NCBI GenBank assembly: GCA_036874045.1
Contig: CM072340.1
Coordinates: 5,223,001-5,287,000 of the forward strand
Reading direction: 5' to 3'
From: Cymodocea nodosa
Taxonomy: Eukaryota; Streptophyta; Magnoliopsida; Alismatales; Cymodoceaceae
Length of the DNA stretch: 64,000 bases
The position numbers and the translations under genes were made by a program. How positions within the stretch are numbered: position 1 is the stretch's first letter; each line of letters opens with the position of its first letter. Shown piece after piece: positions 12,542 to 22,880 of this stretch. A model generated the notes under the pieces. It ran no database searches, had not been told where the DNA came from, and was given only the letters and a program-made list of their open reading frames with translations.

Positions 12542-15531
12542 TGTAGGATCGTATGGCTACACAAGAGGGGGGTGAATTGTGTTTTTCAACTTTTTCAGAT
12601 TATAATTGAAACTTCAAAACTTAAAAACAAGTTCAGACACTGTTTTCATAAAATCATTTTTATTCAAGATTTCAATTACAATATACAATTCAATTCTCCT
12701 CTGAAATTGTAGATGCAATTATATATTGATACCATGTTTCATCTATATAATTTCATAACTACAAACAGAGAAAACTAATTTACGAAATTTAAAACATTTC
12801 TCCCTGTTTGAGATCTTTCTTCTTATTCTTCTATTTCTTTTTCAGCAATTCTTCAATGATGAATATCTTGTCGTTCTTTGCTTCACCGAATTTGCTTTCT
12901 ATTGATACTTTAGATCTTTAGTGACATAAATTTAACCTTTTCTACTTCACTAAATTTTCTTCCATCTGAGAGCTTTTCCTTGAAGAGTGTTTTTGATCCC
13001 TGAAAAGATTTTTCGTTTGATGTGTAGGGATAGTTTGATCAACGAGAACTCTATGCCTTTTATACTGTATGTTCAATTCATGCATATCCTCCATGTTTAA
13101 TCACTATCAATTTTCCACTACTTCATGTCTTTTCTTTTTCCTTTATCAAAATACACATGTTCTGACCCACACTTACATTTCAAATTTTCTTTAACCATCA
13201 ATCCTAGATCTTTGAAAAATTTCCTACAAAATAAACTTTCTCGTCCAAAAAAAACTTTTCATCAAATGTAATAAGAAGTCGTTACTTTAATGTTAACTAA
13301 ATGAGTAACACAAGTAGATATTAACTTAACGTTTCTAACTTAACGAGTTCCTCATGTGCCAACTCACGTGACAAGTACTATAGCTAACTCAACGAACAAA
13401 GTCTGTGGTGTTACGCTAACTCAACGAACCATCTTTGTGGTGTTATAGATAACTCAACAAACCAGTAATAAACAAATGTTTTTATAATAAGAATTTTATC
13501 ACATGCAAAAATAACAACTTAAGTTTTATAACGCTAACCTAACGCATTGCCTTATTGTTCAATATAGCAACTCAACGCATTTAGTTATGTTAACTTAATG
13601 AGTTAAACATGTGCAACTCATGTGATACAATATAACATTCGTAACTTATAATTTCACCACGTATACAATTGTAGGATCGCATGGCTACACAAGAGAAGGG
13701 TGAATGGTGTTTTTCAACATTTTCGAATATAATTGAAACTTTAAAACTCAAAAACAAGTTGAGACACTGTTTTCATAAAATCATTTTTATTCAAGGTTTC
13801 AATTACAATATACAATTCAATTCTCCTCAAAAATTGTAGATGCAATTATATATCGATACCATGTTTCATCTATACAATTTCATAACTACAAACAAAGAAA
13901 ACTAATTTACGGAATTTAAAACATTTCTCCCTGTTTGAGATCTTTCTTCTTCTTCTTCTTCTCTTTCTTCTTCAGCAATTCTTCAATGACGAATATCTTG
14001 TCTTTCTCTGCTTCACCGAATTTGCTTTCTTCTTATACTTTAAATCTTCATTGATGTAAATCTGACCTTTTCTACTTCACTGAATTTTCTTCCATTTGAT
14101 AATTCAAATCTTCAGTGACATATATCTTATCTTTTTCTACTTCACTGAATTTTCTTCCACCTAAGAGCTTTTCCCCAAAGAGTGTTTTTGATCCATGAAA
14201 AGATTTTTCTTTTGGTATGCAGAGATAATTGATCAACGAGAATTCTATGCCTTTTATACTATATCTTCATTTCATGCATATCCTCCACGTTTAATCATTA
14301 TTAGTCTTCCACTTCTTCATGTCTTTTCTTTTTCCTTCATCGAAATACACACATTCTGACCCACGTTTACATTTCAAATTTTCTTTAATCATCAATCCTA
14401 GATCTCTAAAAAATTTCTTGCAAAATAAACTTTCTCTTCCAAAATTTTTCATCAAGTATAATAAGAAGTTGTTACTTTAATGTTAACTAAATGAGTAACA
14501 CAAGTATATATATAACTTAACGTTTCTAACTTAATGAGTTCCTCATGTGCCAACTCACGTGACAAGTACTGTAGCTAACTCAACGAACTATCTCTATGAT
14601 GTTATGCTAACTCAACGAACCATCTTCGTTGTGTTACAGATAACTCAACGAACCATCTCCGTTGTGTTATGCTAACTCAATGAACCATTAATAAACAAAT
14701 GTTTTTATAATAAGAATTTTACCACGTGCAAAAATAACGACTTAAGTTTTCTAACGCTAACCAAACACGTTGCCTTAGTGTTCAATATAGCAACTCCACG
14801 CGTTTAGTTATGTTAACTTAACGAGTTGTCTAAACGTGCACTGTTCATGATACAGAAAATATAACTTTAAAACATATCATGCTTTTCAATAAAAACACAC
14901 GTTAACTTAATGTTTAGTTAAATGAGAAATTAATGCAACGAAATGACTAGTTATTAACTTAGTATAACTTCAGATCCAATACAAACAAGTATTTATATGA
15001 GTAAGCTTTTTCTATATTAATTGATGTACTTAATTTCCTTTCACAGGCAATAGTAATTGAGCAAATATGATTATTTTCATTTAGCACACATCATCAAAAC
15101 AAAATACTCAACAACAACACTAACTTAATGAGTTTGTCTCTTCTTTTACTCACTAACTTAACGAGTTCTTACGTGACCTATTTTAACCTTTAAGCCTCTA
15201 ACTCAACGAGTTCTCATGTGACCTCTATAGAAATAACACTCTAACTTAACGAGTTGTGTAAACGTGCACTATTCATGATACAGAAGATATAACTTTAATG
15301 CTTTTCAATAAAAACACACATTAACTTAATATTTAGTTAAATGAGAAATTAATGCAATGAAACGACTAGTTATTTAACATTATAATTTCAGATCCAATAT
15401 AGATAAATATTTATATAAGTAAGGTTTGTCTATATTAATTTATGTTCTTAATCTCTTTTCACAAGCAATAGTAATTGAGCAAATATGATTACTTTCATTT
15501 AGCACACATCATCAAAACAAAATACTCAACA
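12542..15531 (-). repeat. Element B 5' LTR (family 1), split by a nested solo LTR
   Basis: In plus-strand coordinates it begins TGTAGGATCGTATGG and ends ATACTCAACA at 15531, the inverted form of the family-1 LTR (TGTTGAGTAT...CCTACA). Excluding the nested LTR (13670-15113), about 1.5 kb remains, similar to the 1567-base LTR at 42052-43618. It carries many AACTCAACGA/AACTCGTTAAGTTA motifs. Confidence 0.9.
13670..15113 (-). repeat. Solo LTR (family 1) nested in the 5' LTR of element B
   Basis: A complete LTR, TGTAGGATCGC at 13670 to ACTCAACA at 15113 (1444 bases), sits inside another LTR of the same family and orientation. The flanks ACAAT (13665-13669) and ACAAC (15114-15118) are a target duplication with one difference. 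The host LTR continues across the junction in register with the uninterrupted LTR at 42052-43618. No internal sequence is present, so it is a solo LTR left by LTR-LTR recombination. Confidence 0.88.
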
Positions 15532-15648
15532 CAACTAGATCTACCTCCTACCTTAGATGCAATGCTAAATGATATCAGAAATGATTTTAGGAATCTAGGA
15601 GATAAAATTTGTTCTGCTATTACTAATATTGTTAGGAGGAATAGATAA
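15532..15648 (+). pseudogene. C-terminal remains of the third ORF of element F
   Basis: Plus-strand frame reading DLPPTLDAMLNDIRND and then FRNLGDKICSAIT, ending in a basic tail. The same end is on the minus strand in element C around 44180-44290. It is the C-terminus of the post-pol ORF typical of SIRE-type elements. Only this tail is in the window. Confidence 0.7.
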
Positions 15649-16090
15649 ATGTATTTTCATTTGTTTGTTTGCTTGTATCTGAATACAAAATGTAATGTTT
15701 GTATTTCTTGGTTGATTATTTGAACAATACATTTTACTGTAAATAATTTCATTCGTATTATTGTTTACAGAGAGTTGAGCTGTATATACTTGTCTCTCGT
15801 ATTTTTATGCTATGTAATCATCTTTTTGATTAATGACAAAAAGGGGGAGATGATTACGTGTTTAAATTGCATATATATTGAAAATGGGGGAGATGATTAT
15901 GTTGAAATATTTTGTCTGAGAAGTTTTATTCTTGAGAGATGTTTTTTTTCTTTCACTCAAACAATAGATATAATCTTAAGTGAACTTAAGTCAACAAAAT
16001 TGTTCATTGAATTAAAACTTGATCGAACGGAGGTGCTTCGTTGAGTTAAACATATTTCATAATTGATTTAATATGATTTTTGTCATCATC
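15649..16090 (+). other. 3' noncoding part of element F
   Basis: No convincing gene; the 89-residue open frame at 15775-16044 has no conserved counterpart. Two extra polypurine-like stretches followed by GAGATGATTA lie near 15840 and 15885, upstream of the real tract at 16091. Confidence 0.6.
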
Positions 16091-16103
16091 AAAAAGGGGG
16101 AGA
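16091..16103 (+). other. Polypurine tract of element F
   Basis: AAAAAGGGGGAGA, one base before the LTR start TGTTGAG at 16105. This is the plus-strand primer for reverse transcription. The same tract lies on the minus strand at 43619-43632 in element C. Confidence 0.85.
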
Positions 16104-17162
16104 TTGTTGAGTATTTTGTTTTGATGATGTATGCTAAATGAATATAATCATATTCACTTAATTACTATTGTTTGTAAAAGAAAATTAAGAATATCAATTA
16201 ATGCAGAAAAAAGTTTATTGATATAAACACTTGTCTGTAATGGATCTGAAATTATGCTAAGTTAAATAACTAGTCGTTATGTTATACTAACTTTTCATTT
16301 AACTAAACAGTAAGTTAACGTGTATTTTTATTGCAAAGCATGATATGTTTTAAAATTATATTTTCTATATCATGAATAGTGCACATTTAGACAACTCGTT
16401 GAGTTAGTGCGTTATTTGTATAAAGGTCACGTGAGAACTCGTTGAGTTATAAACTTAAAGGTTAAAATAGGTCACTTGAGAACTCGTTAAGTTAGTGAGT
16501 AAAAGAAGAGACGAACTCGTTAAGTTAGTATTGTACACGTGGTGAAATTAAGGTTTACGAATGTTATAGTGTATCATGTGAGTTGCACATGTTTAACTCG
16601 TTAAGTTAACATAACTGCATGCATTGAGTTACTATATTGAACACTAAGGCAACGCTTTAGGTTAGCGTTATAAACTTAAAATTATTATTCTTGCACGTGG
16701 TAAATTCTTATTATAAAAGCATTTGTTTATTATTAGTTTGTTGAGTTAGCGTAACACAATGAAGCTGGTTCATTGAGTTCGCGTAACACAACGAAGCTGG
16801 TTCATTGAGTTATTTGTAACACAACGGAGTTAGTTTGTTGAGTTAGTTAAAGTACTTTCTTATGTGATTCAGCACATGTTGAACTCGTTTAGTTAGATAC
16901 ATTAAGTTATAAATATACTTGTTTTACTCATTTAGTTAACATTAACACAACAACTTCTTATTACATTTGATGAAAAATTTTGGACGAGAAAGTTTATTTT
17001 GCAGGAAATTTTTCAGAGATCCATGATTGATGATTAAAGAAAATTCAAAAAGAAAATGTAGATCAGAACGTATGTATTTTGATGAAGGAAAAATAAAAGA
17101 CGTGAAGAGTAGAAAACTGATACTGATTAAATGTGGAGGATATGCATGAAGTGAATATACAA

Positions 17163-17170
17163 TATAAAAG
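17163..17170 (+). promoter_or_regulatory. Candidate TATA box in the family-1 LTR of element F
   Basis: TATAAAAG, followed by GCATAGAATTCTCGTTGATC, conserved in the other family-1 LTRs (55087-55095 in the nested LTR of D). Expected core promoter position, after the motif-rich U3. Confidence 0.6.
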
Positions 17171-17387
17171 GCATAGAATTCTCGTTGATCAATTATCCTT
17201 GTACACCAAATGAAATATTTTTTTCAAGGATCAAAAACACCTCTTCGGGGAAAAGCTCTCAGGTGAAAGAAAATCCAGTGAAGCAGAGAAAGTCAGATTT
17301 ATGTCACTAAAGATCTGAAGTATCAGAAGAAAGCAAATTCGGTGAAGCGAAGAAAGTTAGATATTTGTCACTGAAGAATTGTAAAAG

Positions 17388-17418
17388 AAGAAGAAGAAGA
17401 AGAAGAAGAAGAAGAAAG
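17388..17418 (+). repeat. (GAA)n simple repeat
   Basis: About ten GAA units in the transcribed part of the LTR. Shorter GAA/TTC runs occur at the same place in other family-1 LTRs (13942, 42330, 55360, 56135), so it is an old, length-variable part of the LTR. Confidence 0.9.
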
Positions 17419-17682
17419 AAAATCTCGAATAGGGAGAAATGTTTCAAATTAGTTTTCTCTGTTTATAGTTATGAAATTGGTTAAATGAAATATGGTATCG
17501 TTATATAATTGCATCTACAATTTAAGAGGAGAATTGAATTGTATATTGTAATTGAAACCTTGAATAAAATGATTTGATTAAAACAGTGTCTTGACTTGTT
17601 TTTATTTTTGAAGTTTCAATTATAATTGAAAATGTTGAAAAACACAATTCACCCCCCTATTGTGTAGCCATTTGATCTTATA

Positions 17683-18728
17683 GTACTACATAGTAGCCTT
17701 TATTGCCCTACTTTATTTAAGGATGCTTATGAATATTGTAAAAGTTGTACTCAATGTCAAAAAGTAGGAAGAATTACAAAGAGAAATAAGATGCCACTAA
17801 ATCCAATTCAAGAAGTAGAAATTTTTGATGTTAGGGGTATTGATTTCATGGGCCCATTTCCTAATTCACATGGTTACTTATATATTTTAATGGCTATAGA
17901 ATATGTAACTAAGTGGGTAGAAGCAATACCTACAAAAACTAATGATAACAAGGTTGTAGTAAAATTTATAAAGACAAATATTTTCTCTCGTTTTGGTACA
18001 TCTAGAGCCATCATAATTGATAAGGGAACCCATTTTTGTAATAGAAGTTTTGAATCACTATTAAAGAAATATGGAGTTTTACATAAATTGGCAACCCCAT
18101 ATCATCCTCAAACTAGTGGTCAAGTTGAAATTGCAAATAAGCAAATCAAAGGAATATTAGAAAAAGTTGTCAACCTCACTAGGAAGGATTGGGTAGAGAA
18201 ACTAAGTGATGCTCTATAGGCATATAGAACTGCTTATAAAAATATCCTTGGAACATCTCCTTATAAATTAGTTTATGGAAAATCTTGCCATCTACCAGTT
18301 GAGTTAGAACATAAAGCATTATGGGAAATTAGAAAACTCAATTTAGATGTAAAGGCAGTAGGCGATAAAAGAGGATTACAATTAGTGGAACTAGAAGAAT
18401 TAAGACAAGAGGCATATGACAATTCTAAGATTGCTAAAGAAAAGATGAAAGCATGGCATGGAAAAAGAGTTTTAAATAGAGTATTTAGTCTAAGACAAGA
18501 AGTATTATTGTATAATTCTCGATTGCATTCTTTTCCTAGGAAATTGAAGTCAAGATGGACTAGTCCTTAATTAAAACAGTGTATCCTTATGGAGCTATAG
18601 ATATTGAAGATCCACAAAATCATAAAGTTTTCAAGGTCAATGGTGAAAGGTTAAAACACTTTTTGAAATTAATAGATAAAAGGGAATTAGAAGTTATTGA
18701 TCTTAGGGATAATCAAGAAATGAATTAA
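17683..18728 (+). pseudogene. Element G: Athila-type Ty3/gypsy integrase, 3' part of pol
   Basis: From 17683 the frame reads the second half of an integrase zinc finger (CKSCTQCQKVGRITKRNKMP), then the core with GIDFMGPFPNSHGYLYIL, the DKGTHFCNRSFE region and YHPQTSGQVEIANKQIK, then the C-terminal part (HLPVELEHKALW, LRQEAYDNSKIAKEKMKAWH, VNGERLKHFLKL), ending at 18728. GIDFMGPFP plus SHG and the ending VNGxRLK are typical of Athila-lineage gypsy elements. The upstream part was separated by element F. Fossil with a couple of breaks. Oddly, an Athila gag follows it downstream instead of preceding it. Confidence 0.9.
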
Positions 18729-18913
18729 AATGCTCCATTATCTACTTATGAAAAATAACATGCAATTTTATTCATTTCTTTTTCCTTGTAATATTCATTT
18801 GTAATATGTAGGTACAATCGCTAAAGTTTGGTTAACGAGAAAGACTACATTCAAGTAATTCAAGTTCACAATGGGTACAAGTGTCTTGCATTTATTTCAT
18901 TTATTAATGTTGT
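18729..18913 (+). other. Spacer between Athila integrase and Athila gag
   Basis: AT-rich, no coding potential and no LTR ends or primer site that I can recognise. It joins G (pol end) to J (gag start), the reverse of the normal order, so it probably hides an old recombination or deletion junction. Confidence 0.5.
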
Positions 18914-20281
18914 ATGTCAATTTGGACTAGGGATCAGCAAACCAATAGATTAATTCGTAGCCCAAGGAAAACTAATCCTAATCCTAATCCAATAATGGCA
19001 AAAAGACCTCTACATGTATCCATCAGAAGTATTTTCTATCCAAATTTAGTTGATGAACCTTCATGTATGGCACTTCCTGAATGTGCTAATGATAGATTTG
19101 AACTTAATTCCAATTACATAAATTAGTTACCTAAATTCCATGGTTTAGATAAGGAAGATGCCTACTGGTTTTTAAAAGAGTTTAATGAGGTATGCAACAT
19201 GATGAAAGTACCAAATATGTCAATAGATGCTATTAAGTTGAGGTATATACCTTTTGCCTTAAAAGATATATCAAAAAGATGGTTATATAGTTTGCCACCA
19301 AACTCCATTACAAGTTGGAATCAATTTTGTTCTGAGTTCTTAGAACATTACTATCCCATGCATGTGACCATTAAAAAGAAAAATGAAATTTTAAACTATA
19401 GATAGAAAGCTGGAGAACCTTTCTGGAAATATTTTGCAAGATTTAGAGATGCTTTAGCTTAATGTCCTCATCATGGGATTGAAAAAACTACTCAAATTCG
19501 AACTATATATGAAGGAATTGATTATCCAACAAAAACTTTATTAGAGTCACTATGCCATAGTGGATATTTGAATTTAGCTATAGATGAGGCATGGAAGTTC
19601 TTAGAAGATTTAGCAAAAAGAACTGCACAATGGGAAAGTTCAGGTGAAGTTTATAAAGAATCCAAGTCAAATGCTAATGGTATGTATGCTATAGAACCTT
19701 ATAAGGCCTTAGAAGCAAAATTAGTAGCAATGATGCATAAGATTGAAGAGTTGCATAGTAAACCTCATAAGAATGAAACTTCTAGTCCTAAATGTTTAGG
19801 ATGCTATGCTATTGGACATGTTATAGAGGAGTGTCCTATTTTAAATGGGAGTGAGGAAGTTAATGCTATCTTTTCAAATCAACGCAATAATCCAACTTTC
19901 AATCCTACTTACACTCCTACATGGAGAAATCATCCTAATTTTTCTTGGAAAAATCAAGGACAACAATCTAATATTACATCAGGAGCCCAACAAAATAATG
20001 AAAATATTTATAATCCTAAACATAATCAACTAGGCATTGATCTAAGTCAAATAGAAAACCAATTAGCTATAATAACACAAGGAATGAAATCCTTAATGAA
20101 AATGGGACCACAAGTCTCTACACATGACCAAGCAATTGGGTGTATGGAAGCACAACTTAGTCATCTAGCCAACTCATTAAATACTAGAAACAAAGGAAGT
20201 CTTCCTAGTCAACCAAACCAAAACCTCCATCAACAAGATACATCAGAAAATAGGGGGGTTGGGACTAATAAAATAACATAA
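18914..20281 (+). pseudogene. Element J gag, Athila type
   Basis: The N-terminal part carries LVDEPSCMALPECANDRFEL and KFHGLDKEDAYWFLKEFNEV. The retrotransposon gag domain follows from about 19199 (KLRYIPFALKDISKRWLYSL, FLEHYYP). The C-terminal part from 19568 has EAWKFLEDLAKRTAQWES and a zinc knuckle CLGCYAIGHVIEECP near 19793, then an N- and Q-rich tail. Both the LRYIPFALKD segment and the LAKRTAQWE segment are hallmarks of Athila gag. The same protein, much diverged, is on the minus strand in element I (28932 down, and 37925 down). Fossil with a few breaks. Confidence 0.9.
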
Positions 20282-20294
20282 AATAGAAAAGATA

Positions 20295-20377
20295 CAGTTT
20301 GTTGGTATCTGTTCTGTGAAATCATCTAGCTTACTTGTGAGCCACCAAAGGTGTAAGAGCTTAGGTTTCACACAAGT
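20295..20377 (+). other. Conserved noncoding block shared by elements J and I
   Basis: CAGTTTGTTGGTATCT, later CTTGTGAGCCAC and GAGCTTAGGTT, match the minus strand at 26555-26471 in element I. In J the block lies between gag and the F-box gene; in I it lies after the F-box gene. No open frame spans it. It may act in RNA processing or packaging of the element (speculation). Confidence 0.6.
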
Positions 20378-20619
20378 GTTAAAAATATTTTATTATGTTG
20401 CAATTATTTTATTTCAATGTTTGTTAGTTTTAGAATTAGTAGCAATTTGTTTTACTTTACTTGGTTTGTGTTGTTTAGTGTGTTTATGTTAAACATGTTA
20501 TTGGAAAAGATTATATATATAAAAAAAAAAACCAAACCAATTATATATTTAGTATTTTTAGATATATGTTGCTATTACATGATTAGGGGAGAGACACACA
20601 ACTTGGAATAAAGCCAAAC

Positions 20620-21750
20620 ATGGAAATACCTGAAGATGTGGTAAGAGAAATATTAGCGTATTTACTTGCAAAAGAGGTATGCAAAATGTGTTGTCTATCT
20701 AAATCTATTAATGCTTGGATTGGTAAGCATTTCTTTCAAAAACTTCAAGCTGCTAGACTATTCACTAAAGAATGTGGAGTTATTTCATGTAATCATTTTG
20801 AACCTGCAAGTTTTTCATGTGTAGATTTATATTCAGGTTTACCACCTCAATCCCTACAAGGAATTGTTAAAATATTGAATTGTTGTAATGGTTTAATCTT
20901 ATATCAAGTTAAGGGTATGGATAAATTGAAACCTAAATTATTCATTAGAAATCTTATTACTCTAGAGGAAATTCAAATAAATCCACCTAATGAGTTGAAA
21001 AAGTTTACTCTTGAGAATGTTGGAGCAATTCTAACTTTTAAGTCAAGAGCATTATTTAAACTTTTCTGTTGGGAGCCAACTGAAGAATGGGGACCTAATT
21101 TGTACTTGAATGTCTTTAGTTTTGAAAAACAATGCTAGAAACCTACTAGAGAAATAAATTTTGGTTTTAGACTAGTTAAGAATGAAAGTTATGCTATTAT
21201 AGATAACACCATATATCTAAATTCTATTTGCACTCTTGTTTGGGAAAGTAGCATTAACATCATTTCTCTAGATATAGAAAAGGAGACTATAGAAATCAAT
21301 TCCTTACCAAAACCAATAGGTTTAACGAGTGAATCATCATATGATGCAATAGATCTTTCAACATGGTCAGGTAATGAGTCAAATAGATCTAAATCATTAT
21401 GCATAATTTGTTGGTGGGATGTGACAAAAGTATTCAATATTTATATATTAAAAGATTGAAACAAATGGATATGGAATGATGAATACATTGAATTGCATCT
21501 TAATACATTATCACCATACATAGATTCTTCTATTTGGCGACCACATAATAGGACTTTAAGTGCTTTCAAGTTAATAAATGGAGACACTTTAACTTTTATT
21601 GCTGATGATGCTATCCATACATATAAGTTGAAAATGTGTGTAGGGAGTATCAAGGTAAAATTAATTCAAAGAAACATATTCCCTTATGAATCTAGAATAC
21701 TTTTTCCTTATTCTAATTCTCTTCAACCTTGTGTGAATGATTACTTATAA
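20620..21750 (+). pseudogene. F-box protein with F-box-associated (FBA) domain, carried by element J
   Basis: The frame opens at 20620 with an F-box: IPEDVVREILAYLLAK, then CCLSKSINAWIGKHFF (residues about 3-42), the usual L/I-P-x-D...CVSK...W pattern that binds SKP1 in SCF ubiquitin ligases. Around residues 85-125 it has an FBA-like start (ILNCCNGLILYQ, then LFIRNLITLEEIQI, like the NGL...NP-T motif of plant FBA proteins). Further remains reach 21750 (LSAFKLINGDTLTF, near 21559). It lies in sense with gag inside the Athila-like element. A sister copy is at 26690-27811 on the minus strand. Plant F-box proteins of this sort pick substrates for ubiquitination; the target here is unknown. Fossil with about two breaks. 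Confidence 0.82.
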
Positions 21751-21962
21751 AATGTGTATTTTTAGTTAGTTGTTTATGTATTCATAAGTCTTGTATGTTC
21801 TATTATCTTGTATGTTTAGTCTATTTCAAAAGATTGTAATAAAAAATAAAAATAAAAATTATTATGTTTCTATTGGTTTGCAATTTCATTTTAATCAAGT
21901 TTGTGGTAAATATATTTCTTTCTATATGATTGCACATTAAAGTTGATTTTTCTTAGGTAGCA

Positions 21963-22358
21963 ATGGGTGTATCTCCTAGAAAGAAAATCAAGAAAACAAC
22001 TCAATTGAGAAAGCCATTCATAAATCCTACATATCACAAATGGTGGGTGAATCAACTCAATGCTTGGAAAGAAGATGAAGACCAGCCAACTAATAAAGCA
22101 AAAGATGAAGATAATGGAAAAGCTTTGATAAATGTTCCAAAAATTGAAATAAGCAGTACATCTAAACCAATACTGGAAAAAGCCATTCTAACCAAAGAAA
22201 AACTAAAAGATGATAATTTTACAAGTTATTATGCACGATCATTTTGTGGAAAGGGAATGCATCTGACACATACTACCAATGCTATAAAATTTCCAGGTGA
22301 GGACTTCTTAACAATGTTACCTTATGCAATTGAAAATGAAGACTCAGATGAAGATTAA
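21963..22358 (+). CDS. Unidentified 131-residue ORF in element J
   Basis: Open from ATG at 21963 to a stop after 22358. The N-terminus is basic (SPRKKIKKTTQLRK), the middle mixed and lysine-rich, the C-terminus acidic (ENEDSDED). No signal peptide, membrane segment or domain that I recognise. It lies between the F-box gene and the 3' polypurine box, in the same sense, and has no counterpart in element I. It may be a real accessory ORF of the element or a chance frame; the charge pattern resembles small nucleic-acid-binding proteins (weak inference). Confidence 0.4.
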   Translation: MGVSPRKKIKKTTQLRKPFINPTYHKWWVNQLNAWKEDEDQPTNKAKDEDNGKALINVPKIEISSTSKPILEKAILTKEKLKDDNFTSYYARSFCGKGMHLTHTTNAIKFPGEDFLTMLPYAIENEDSDED

Positions 22359-22880
22359 GCTTTTCATGAAGTAACTTATATAAGTGTTATAATAATTTAT
22401 ATGTCAAAGCTTTGTTTTTGTTGAATGTTTTAAATGCTATATGTAAAGAATTTTATATATTTTCTTTCCATGCTATATAATTGTGTATGTTATTTATAGA
22501 CAAGTATGGGGGAAAGTCCACATCAATTATTGACATTTATTTATTTTTACCCATTCCTAGTCTATGTTTCTATTATGTATGTTATAGTATTGATACATTG
22601 GGGATAATGTATAAATTAAGTATGGGGGTTACTTATTGTTAATGTTGAAATGTTTATAGTAGTATGTTATATTTTGGAGGTATATTTAAAAATTTTCTTT
22701 TATTGATAAACTTCTCTAACAATTATTGTAGTTCAAGCCTTTAAGTGGACTCAATATGATAGAATCTATGGACCTCTAAGTTGAAGAATTGGGTATGCAA
22801 TTGATTCTAACTATATTTTATTTATGAGAAGGTATTACACTAATGCACAAAGACCCTTAATTGGGTATTACACTAATGCA
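22359..22880 (+). other. 3' noncoding end of element J with polypurine stretches
   Basis: Two tracts, AAGTATGGGGGAAAG at 22502-22516 and AAGTATGGGGGTT at 22618-22630. The second is preceded by CATTGGGGATAATG (from 22596), the Athila hallmark that element I carries on the minus strand near 26150-26190. Near 22832 and 22866 is a 16-base direct repeat (GGTATTACACTAATGC) close to the junction with the next LTR. No gene. Confidence 0.65.

Larger units (their letters stand above)
1..15531 (-). mobile_element. Element B: SIRE-type Ty1/copia retrotransposon, minus strand, 3' end beyond window
   Basis: On the minus strand the order is 5' LTR (12542-15531), primer site (12528-12541), gag start (11812-12341), rest of gag (4561-5008), protease, integrase, reverse transcriptase and RNase H (4560 down to 1352), then a long noncoding 3' part (1330-1). 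The 3' ORF and 3' LTR lie left of the window. Two later insertions split it: element A in gag and a solo LTR in its 5' LTR. Its right flank, CAACT at 15532-15536, lies in element F, so B appears to have inserted into F. The coding part is a fossil with roughly ten or more breaks. Element C (42052-51718) and element D (from 53141) are close relatives (family 1). Confidence 0.88.
15532..17682 (+). mobile_element. Element F: 3' end of a plus-strand family-1 copia element
   Basis: Contains the end of the third ORF (15532-15648), a 3' noncoding stretch, a polypurine tract (16091-16103) and a complete 3' LTR (16105-17682). The rest was separated by insertion of element B and lies beyond the left edge. 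Its right end abuts an Athila-type integrase at 17683, so F inserted in element G. Fossil. Confidence 0.87.
16105..17682 (+). repeat. Element F 3' LTR (family 1)
   Basis: 1578 bases from TGTTGAGTATTTTG to GATCTTATA, the decayed form of GATCCTACA. It has five near-identical AACTCGTT(A/G)AGTTA motifs at 16393, 16436, 16481, 16514 and 16595, CACGTG at 16428, 16536 and 16694, a TATA box at 17163 and a (GAA)n run near 17390. With the inverted LTRs at 12542-15531 it forms a large imperfect inverted repeat. Confidence 0.9.
18729..22880 (+). mobile_element. Element J: Athila-like element carrying an F-box gene, plus strand
   Basis: Order on the plus strand: short leader, Athila gag (18914-20281), conserved noncoding block (20295-20377), F-box/FBA gene (20620-21750), a 131-residue ORF (21963-22358), and an Athila-type 3' box ending in a polypurine stretch (22596-22630). 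There is no protease, reverse transcriptase, RNase H or integrase between gag and the 3' box, so it looks non-autonomous. Its 3' LTR is not visible; the LTR of the inverted element I begins near 22880. The 5' LTR is also not visible, and its leader directly follows the integrase of G. Fossil with about five breaks. Confidence 0.7.

Noticed and set aside
15775-16044. 89-residue open frame upstream of the polypurine tract of element F
   Set aside because: It spans purine-rich noncoding repeats, has no counterpart in element C at the same place, and shows no domain.
20620-21750. F-box gene as an ordinary host gene that happens to lie between transposons
   Set aside because: The second copy has the same order and sense relative to an Athila gag and 3' box, which chance would not give twice. 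It remains possible until more copies are examined.
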